Source of the DNA: Paracoccus thiocyanatus
GTDB lineage: Bacteria; Pseudomonadota; Alphaproteobacteria; Rhodobacterales; Rhodobacteraceae
DNA: 39,292 nucleotides
Assembly: GCF_900156255.1 (NCBI RefSeq)
Contig: NZ_FTMK01000023.1
Span: 1 to 39,292, forward strand
Direction of reading: 5' to 3'
In this document: positions 34,416 to 39,292 of the stretch, piece after piece
Layout of the letters: the number at the start of each line of letters is the position of its first letter
Numbering within the stretch: position 1 is the stretch's first letter
Translations under genes and position numbers: made by a program
The notes under the pieces: model-generated
What the model was told of the DNA's origin: nothing
Database searches by the model: none
Seen by the model: only the letters and a program-made list of their open reading frames with translations

Positions 34416-35770
34416 TGCGCGCCCTCTCCTTTTGCTTTGACCCAGCCTAGCAGAACCAGCGCCAGAAGGAACATCACGATGAGCGGAGAGATGCCGAGCC
34501 GTTGGCTGCCGGTCGCATCCGTCACCGTGGCGATCAGCAGCGGCGCCAGGAAAGCCGTGGCCTTGCCCGACAGCGCGTAAAGGCCAAAGGCCTCGGTGGC
34601 CCGTTCCGGCGTGGTGTGGCGCACCATCATCGTGCGGCTGGCCGATTGCAGCGCGCCGCCCGCGCCGCCGATCAGCGCCCCGCACAGGAAGAACAGCGCA
34701 TCGGGCGCGCGAGAGCCCTCGGCCAGGGCCAGGCCCAGGATCTGCTGGCGGCTCATGCCGGTGATCAGGATGCAGACCGCGACCAGGACCAGGGTGGCGG
34801 CGACGATCACCGGCTTTGGTCCCCAGCGCCGGTCGGCGCGGCCGCCGATCCAGCTGATGACGGCGGCCGAAACCGCGCTGACCACGCCGAACACCCCGGC
34901 CAGGAAGACCGGCCAGCCCAGGACCGTGCCCGCATAGACCCCGCCAAAGGCGTAAAGCGCGTTCAGCGCATCGCGCGAGAACATGGACGACACCAGCCAC
35001 GCCGCCAGCGAGCGCCGGTGCCGCAGGCTGGCCAGCAGCCGGCCCAGCTCTGCCATCGCCGCGCCCAGATGCAGCGGCCGGCGCGGCCCCCGCGTTTCCG
35101 GCACCCAAAGCGCAAAGGGGATCATGAAGACCAGATACCACAGCGCCGTGAACGGCCCCACCGCCCGCGTCCCCTCGCGCAGCGCCGGGTCCAGCCCCAG
35201 CACCGGCGGGGCGCCCAGCATGGTGCGGCCGGTCTGCGCGTTCTCGGCCAGAAGCAGCAGCACCACGGCCAGCGCCACCACGCCCCCCAGATAGCCGAAG
35301 GCGAAGCCCGAGCCAGAGATGCCGCCGATCTCCTCGTGCGGCGCCAGCCCCGGCAGCAGGGCATTGGTAAAGATGGTGGCGAACTCCATCCCGATCAGCC
35401 CGATGCCGAAGCAGACGATGGCCAGGTGCAGGTTCGGCTGGTCGGGCGCCAGGAACCACAGGCCCCAGGCCCCGGCCATGTAAAAGGTGGAAAAAATCCA
35501 GACCCAGACCAGCCTGCGCCCGGTATTGTCGGCAATGGCGCCCAGCACCGGGGCCAGCAGCGCGATGATGATGCCGCAGATGCCCAGCCCATAGCCCCAA
35601 AGCGACTGCGCCGCCGCCCCCGCCGCCTCGGGGGTCATGCCTTGGGCGGTGTAATGCTGGCGGGCGATTTCGGCGTAATAGACCGGGAAGATAAAGGTCA
35701 TCAGCAGCGTCGCAAAGGGCTGGCTGGCCCAGTCGAAGAACCACCAGCCCCAGATGCGTCTGCGTTCCAT
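34412..35770 (-). CDS. MFS transporter, Atg22-like (UMF1) family
   Basis: The 452-residue membrane protein has about twelve membrane segments. The N-terminus IWGWWFFDWASQPFATLLMT with FDWASQP is the hallmark of the Atg22/UMF1 branch of the major facilitator superfamily, some of which export amino acids in fungi. The first MFS loop motif is seen as GAIADNTGRRLVWVW. Later, GGAGGALQSASRTMMVRHTT is also typical. Its bacterial substrate is unknown. I use the ATG at 35770; an upstream in-frame start would add an unsupported 17 residues. It is coupled to mepA by a GTGA overlap. Confidence 0.85.
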   Translation of the reverse strand: MERRRIWGWWFFDWASQPFATLLMTFIFPVYYAEIARQHYTAQGMTPEAAGAAAQSLWGYGLGICGIIIALLAPVLGAIADNTGRRLVWVWIFSTFYMAGAWGLWFLAPDQPNLHLAIVCFGIGLIGMEFATIFTNALLPGLAPHEEIGGISGSGFAFGYLGGVVALAVVLLLLAENAQTGRTMLGAPPVLGLDPALREGTRAVGPFTALWYLVFMIPFALWVPETRGPRRPLHLGAAMAELGRLLASLRHRRSLAAWLVSSMFSRDALNALYAFGGVYAGTVLGWPVFLAGVFGVVSAVSAAVISWIGGRADRRWGPKPVIVAATLVLVAVCILITGMSRQQILGLALAEGSRAPDALFFLCGALIGGAGGALQSASRTMMVRHTTPERATEAFGLYALSGKATAFLAPLLIATVTDATGSQRLGISPLIVMFLLALVLLGWVKAKGEGAQ

Positions 35771-35836
35771 GCCGCGCCCCTTCTGCCCCCAGGCTGCGCC
35801 CGTTCCACAGCCCGCGCGCATAAGGCCCCAGCCGGT

Positions 35837-36409
35837 TCAGGCTGGCAAGTCCGGATTGCGCTCGTCCGGCGGGATGGGCGGCAGGACCGGCGGCCAGGGC
35901 CGCTGGGCATCCGCCGCGATCCAGGCCTGCACCCAGCCCGGCAGTTCCGGGCTGACGGGGTCGCGCCCGGCCGCCTGCATCAGCCGCGCCGGGGCGACGA
36001 TCCCCTGGGCCGAGGTGATGGCGCCGCGCAGCAGCATGTGGTTGCAGCACTCACCCCGCCGCCACATGCTTTGTTCCATGTAAAGGAAGCGTTCGTCCCA
36101 GCCCAAGGTGCGTGACACCATGGTGAAGCGGTCAAAGGCCCTGATCCGGCGGCGATAGCGCACGGTGTTGCCAGCGACCGTGATGCCCCAGCGGTTCTGC
36201 CGCATGGTGTCGATGATCCCGGTCCTGACCGCCATCGGCAGCCGCCCCAGGTCGTAAAGCGTCAGGGTGCGGCCGTTGTTCAGCTCGATCCAGGGGTCCA
36301 GGTCCCAGGGCCAGCAGCGATGGGTCGAGACATGCGCGTCCAGCACCCCGATCCGGGGGCTCTTGCGGAACTTCAGCATCTCCTTGGCAAAGCGGAGCAT
36401 GGGATACAT
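35837..36409 (-). CDS. Thioesterase-like (4HBT hot-dog fold) protein
   Basis: The 190-residue product resembles bacterial acyl-ACP/acyl-CoA thioesterase-like proteins of the THEM6 type. VLDAHVSTHRCWPWDLDPWI leads into ELNNGRTLTLYDLGRLP, which fits the N-terminal strand-helix with an HxxxxxxxD-E-like active-site area. VSRTLGWDERFLYMEQSM in the middle fits the beta sheet. The C-terminus is proline-rich. The ATG at 36409 (MYPMLRF) follows AGAGGGG; a distal start at 36466 is unlikely. Its specific substrate is unknown. Confidence 0.7.
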   Translation of the reverse strand: MYPMLRFAKEMLKFRKSPRIGVLDAHVSTHRCWPWDLDPWIELNNGRTLTLYDLGRLPMAVRTGIIDTMRQNRWGITVAGNTVRYRRRIRAFDRFTMVSRTLGWDERFLYMEQSMWRRGECCNHMLLRGAITSAQGIVAPARLMQAAGRDPVSPELPGWVQAWIAADAQRPWPPVLPPIPPDERNPDLPA

Positions 36410-36552
36410 GGGCGGCCCCTCTCTTTCGGACGGCTGCGGGCTAGCGGCGGTGCCGGGCCGCGTCAATCGGAACGCTGCGGCGGTGATCCTGCGTCTTGCG
36501 CAATGCGGATGCCTGCCTTACCTGTCCGGGGAACAGGCCGGAAGGGGATGGA

Positions 36553-36846
36553 ATGGGCACGCTCTACGAAGCCTTGATGCTGATACTCGACGTCGTCTGG
36601 TTCGTGATGATCGTCCATATCATCATGTCCTGGCTCATCAATTTCCAGGTGCTGAACCTGCGCCAGCCGCTGATCTGGCAGATCTGGAGCGGGCTGAACC
36701 GCCTGCTGGAGCCGATCTACGGCCCCGTCCGCCGGGTCCTGCCGAATATGGGCGGGCTGGATCTGGCGCCGCTGGTGGTCTTTATCGCCGTCATCATCCT
36801 GCAACGCGCGCTTATCAACAACGCCGGCTGGTTCTACGGCCTTTAG
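36553..36846 (+). CDS. YggT-family membrane protein
   Basis: The 97-residue protein has two membrane helices: one near residues 10-30 (LDVVWFVMIVHIIMSWLI) and one near 70-88 (LAPLVVFIAVIILQRALI). Between them is the conserved amphipathic stretch RLLEPIYGPVRRVLPNMGGL, the YggT-family signature. Members are linked to osmotic shock tolerance or to septal and thylakoid organisation, but function is unsettled. The start at 36553 (MGTLYEAL) follows GGAAGGGGATG. The recQ ATG begins directly after its stop, so the two genes are probably one transcript. Confidence 0.85.
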   Translation: MGTLYEALMLILDVVWFVMIVHIIMSWLINFQVLNLRQPLIWQIWSGLNRLLEPIYGPVRRVLPNMGGLDLAPLVVFIAVIILQRALINNAGWFYGL

Positions 36847-38880
36847 ATGTCGGCCGCGCCCCTTCTGCGGCAGGTCTTCGGCTTCGACGCCTTTCGGCCG
36901 GGGCAGGAAGAAATCGTCGATGCCGTGGCCGCGGGCCGCGACGTGCTGGCGATCATGCCGACCGGCGGCGGCAAGTCTTTGTGCTATCAACTGCCGGCGC
37001 TGATGCGCGACGAGCTGACGGTGGTTATCTCGCCGCTGATCGCCCTGATGCGCGACCAGGTCCGCGCGCTGACCGAGGCGGGGGTGGCCGCCGCCGCCCT
37101 GACCAGCGGCAATTCGGACGAGGAAAACACCGAGGTTCTGCGCGCCATGGCCGCCGGCGAATTGCGGCTGCTTTACATGGCGCCGGAACGGCTGGCCTCG
37201 GGCGCGACGGTGCCGATGCTGCGCCGCGCCGGCGTCCAGGCCATCGCCGTGGACGAGGCGCATTGCGTCAGCCAATGGGGTCACGATTTCCGCCCCGACT
37301 ACCTGCGCGTGGGCGAATTGCGCCGGGCGCTGTCGGTGCCGCTGGCCGCCTTTACCGCCACCGCCGATGCCGAAACGCGCGAGGAAATCGTCAAGCGCCT
37401 GTTCGACGGCGCGCAGCCGCAGATCTTCCTGCGCGGCTTTGACCGGCCGAACATCCACCTGGCCTTTCAGCCCAAGGACGGGCCGCGCCGGCAGATCCTG
37501 GATTTCGCCGCCGCCCGCCGCGGCCAGTCGGGCATCGTCTATTGCGGCACCCGCGCCAAGACCGAGACGCTGGCGGCGGCGCTGAACCAGGCCGGGCTGG
37601 CCGCCGTGGCCTATCACGGCGGCATGGAGGCCCAGGCCCGCCGCGAGGTCGAGGGGCGGTTCCAGCGCGAGGATGGGCTGATCGTGGTGGCGACCGTGGC
37701 CTTTGGCATGGGCATCGACAAGCCCGATATCCGCTGGGTCGCCCATGCCGACCTGCCGAAATCCATCGAGGCCTATTACCAGGAAATCGGCCGCGGCGGC
37801 CGCGACGGCGCCCCGGCCGAGACGCTGACGCTTTACGGCCCCGACGACATCCGCCTGCGCCGCGGCCAGATCGACGAAGGGCTGGCCCCGCCCGAGCGCA
37901 AGGCCGCCGACCATGCGCGGCTGAACGCGCTTTTGGGCCTGGCCGAGGCGACCGCCTGCCGGCGCATGGCCCTGCTGTCCTATTTCGGCGAAAAGGCCGC
38001 GCCCTGCGGCAATTGCGACATCTGCGACAACCCGCCCGAATGCTTCGACGCGACCGAAGCGGCGCAAAAGGTGCTGTCGGCCATCCTGCGCACCGGCCAG
38101 ACCTATGGCGCGGGCCATGTCATCGACGTTCTGACCGGCACCATGACCGACCGGATCGGCCAGCGCGGCCATGACCGGCTGCCGACCTTTGGCGTCGGGC
38201 GCGACATGGCCAAGCCGCAATGGCAGGCGGTGATCCGGCAGATGCTGGGCCGCGACCTGATCCGCCCCGACCCGGAACGCCATGGCGGCCTGGCGATCAC
38301 CGCCGCCGCCCATCCGGTTCTGCGCGGCGAAGCCCGCATTACCTTGCGCCGCGACGCCATGACCCGCGCGCGGCCCGCCGTGGTCGTGCGCGCCTCGGTC
38401 GACGAAGAGGACGCGCCGCTGCTGTCGGCGCTGAAAGCCAAGCGCCGCGCCCTGGCCGAGGCGGCGCGGGTCCCGGCCTATGTCATCTTCCCCGACCGCA
38501 CCTTGATCGAGATGGCGCAGACGCGGCCCCAGACGCTGGACGAGATGGCGCGCGTGAACGGCGTCGGCGCGAAAAAGCTGGACAGCTATGGCGACGAGTT
38601 CCTGCGCGTGATTGCCGGCGAGGTGGCGCCCATGCATCCCGCGCGCCGGGCCTTGGCCGGCCAGGCGGCAGGCGCCCTTTTCGACCGGCTGGCCGAGGCG
38701 CAGTCCCGGCTGGCGCGGGGCGAAGACGGGACGGAAAAGCCGCTGTCGGTGGGCAATTCCACCCTGCGCCGCATCGCCCAGGACCGGCCGCGCGACCTGT
38801 CGCGCTATCTGGACGCGGCGCGGCTGGAACGCTTCGGCGCGGCCTTTGCCGCCCAGATCGACGCCGATCCGCAGGATTGA
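36847..38880 (+). CDS. recQ: ATP-dependent DNA helicase RecQ
   Basis: RecQ unwinds DNA 3' to 5' in recombination and fork repair. The 677-residue protein has Walker A PTGGGKS at 38-44, the DEAH box (DEAHCVSQWGHDFRPDY) at 136-152, motif IV-VI features (YCGTRAKTE, VATVAFGMGIDKPDIRWV, QEIGRGGRDG), and the zinc-binding RQC cysteines C-x16-C-x2-C-x2-C at about 371-393. The winged-helix RQC domain follows, then an HRDC domain near residues 520-595 (PPxL-type VPAYVIFPDRTLIEMA). All catalytic motifs are intact. It directly follows yggT without a gap. Confidence 0.97.
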   Translation: MSAAPLLRQVFGFDAFRPGQEEIVDAVAAGRDVLAIMPTGGGKSLCYQLPALMRDELTVVISPLIALMRDQVRALTEAGVAAAALTSGNSDEENTEVLRAMAAGELRLLYMAPERLASGATVPMLRRAGVQAIAVDEAHCVSQWGHDFRPDYLRVGELRRALSVPLAAFTATADAETREEIVKRLFDGAQPQIFLRGFDRPNIHLAFQPKDGPRRQILDFAAARRGQSGIVYCGTRAKTETLAAALNQAGLAAVAYHGGMEAQARREVEGRFQREDGLIVVATVAFGMGIDKPDIRWVAHADLPKSIEAYYQEIGRGGRDGAPAETLTLYGPDDIRLRRGQIDEGLAPPERKAADHARLNALLGLAEATACRRMALLSYFGEKAAPCGNCDICDNPPECFDATEAAQKVLSAILRTGQTYGAGHVIDVLTGTMTDRIGQRGHDRLPTFGVGRDMAKPQWQAVIRQMLGRDLIRPDPERHGGLAITAAAHPVLRGEARITLRRDAMTRARPAVVVRASVDEEDAPLLSALKAKRRALAEAARVPAYVIFPDRTLIEMAQTRPQTLDEMARVNGVGAKKLDSYGDEFLRVIAGEVAPMHPARRALAGQAAGALFDRLAEAQSRLARGEDGTEKPLSVGNSTLRRIAQDRPRDLSRYLDAARLERFGAAFAAQIDADPQD

Positions 38881-38885
38881 CCGCG

Positions 38886-38933
38886 CCAAGCCCCGATGGC
38901 GTCAGCCCGCATGCCCCATGACCAGGGGCTTGG
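38886..38933 (+). terminator. Nine-bp stem after recQ
   Basis: CCAAGCCCC (38886-38894) and GGGGCTTGG (38925-38933) are perfectly complementary with a 30-nt loop, in which ATGG and CCAT can pair further. The structure starts six bases after the recQ stop codon. There is no T run; it may act as terminator or mRNA 3' end stabiliser. Confidence 0.4.
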
Positions 38934-38966
38934 GCGGGGGCTGGCTGCTGGCGGATTTCGGCCTAG

Positions 38967-38981
38967 GCTGTGAACTCATAA
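38967..38981 (+). repeat. Terminal inverted repeat of the right IS element
   Basis: GCTGTGAACTCATAA. It matches the complement of 76-90 at 13 of 15 positions and abuts CTAG as that copy does. Confidence 0.7.
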
Positions 38982-39036
38982 ACGGGATTCCGTTATGATG
39001 GCCGGCGTGATTCACTGGACCTATGGAGGGTTCAGG

Positions 39037-39292
39037 ATGGCGCGTTTCGATCTGACGGACTTTGAATGGGAACTGATCCGCCCGCTTCTGCCGAACAAGC
39101 CGCGTGGGGTGGCGCGGGTGGATGACCGGCGGGTGCTGAACGGTATCTTCTGGGTACTCAGGACCGGCTCGCCCTGGCGGGACCTGCCGGAACGCTACGG
39201 TCCTTCGACCACGATCTACAACCGGTTCAACCGATGGGCGAAATCCGGGGTCTGGCTGCGGGTGTTCGAGGCTCTGGCGGAGAGATCCCCCG
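39037..39292 (+). CDS. IS5-family transposase, N-terminal fragment
   Basis: The 85 codons up to the window edge start MARFDLTDFEWELIRPLLP, followed by VDDRRVLNGIFWVLRTGSPW and DLPERYGPSTTIYNRFNRW. This is the helix-turn-helix DUF4096-type N-terminus found in IS5/IS427-group transposases, which precedes the DDE domain. The ATG at 39037 has GGAGGG six bases upstream. The rest of the gene lies outside the window, so I cannot say whether the copy is intact or whether its orfA/orfB form uses a frameshift. Confidence 0.85.
   Translation, partial: MARFDLTDFEWELIRPLLPNKPRGVARVDDRRVLNGIFWVLRTGSPWRDLPERYGPSTTIYNRFNRWAKSGVWLRVFEALAERSP

Larger units (their letters stand above)
38966..39292 (+). mobile_element. 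Left end of an IS5-family (IS427-like) insertion sequence
   Basis: The element begins at 38966 or 38967 inside CTAG (38963-38966), depending on whether the duplicated target is TA or CTAG. Its first 15 bases are the inverted repeat matching the end at 76-90. The transposase starts at 39037, and the window ends inside it. It lies 86 bases after recQ and is in the same orientation as the element at the left edge. Confidence 0.75.

Noticed and set aside
36463..38889. Long minus-strand frame opposite yggT and recQ
   Set aside because: Antisense shadow of recQ, which has all helicase motifs; the reverse translation has no recognisable domain.

Overview
The window is about 39 kb of GC-rich DNA with densely packed, frequently overlapping genes. 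Gene content and order point to the Rhodobacteraceae, most likely Paracoccus or a close relative: an alphaproteobacterial fla2-type flagellar export cluster with motE and a CtrA-like site, an ftsK/aminotransferase/amidase/ubiH/lolA neighbourhood, and an IS427-like IS5-family element. The genus is inferred from overall protein character, not from a marker gene.

Layout. Position 1-91 is the 3' end of an IS5-family element that ends at the stop codon of glpK (93-1578, minus). Then, all on the minus strand, come kynU, two overlapping I78-type inhibitor lipoproteins and a TetR regulator. The flagellar block follows: on minus, from promoter to end, fliL, an unknown membrane/coiled-coil gene, a motE-like gene, motA, an unknown exported 90-aa gene, flhA, fliR, flhB and a FliJ-like gene; divergently on plus, fliF, fliH, fliN and fliP. 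The two transcripts share a 116-bp control region with a CtrA-like TTAA-N7-TTAA site. Next is a plus-strand RND efflux operon (two membrane-fusion proteins and one pump), converging on ftsK. Then come an aminotransferase, an amidase, ubiH-like and lolA genes and an SLT-type lipoprotein.

The right third carries a molybdate module on minus (modE, modA, modB, modC) with a clear ModE-type palindrome in front of modA. Between modE and a queuosine-precursor transporter (yhhQ) lies a 348-nt gap without a convincing long gene. Its minus strand can form a three-helix rod with a large asymmetric bubble, followed by an intrinsic-terminator-like hairpin. This is the architecture of 6S RNA and is the most interesting unannotated element here. 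A phytase-like esterase, mepA, an Atg22-type MFS transporter, a thioesterase-like gene, yggT and recQ follow. The window ends inside a second IS5-family element in the same orientation as the first.

How the parts work together. The flagellar genes encode the export gate (FliP, FliR, FlhA, FlhB), the MS ring (FliF), export and switch accessories (FliH, FliN), and stator parts or helpers (MotA, MotE-like, FliL). FliG, FliM, FliI, FliQ, MotB and the filament genes are not here. The Mod genes form a complete ABC importer with its own regulator. Most other genes are ordinary core metabolism and envelope functions. The IS fragments at both ends suggest that the window may be a contig bounded by repeats.
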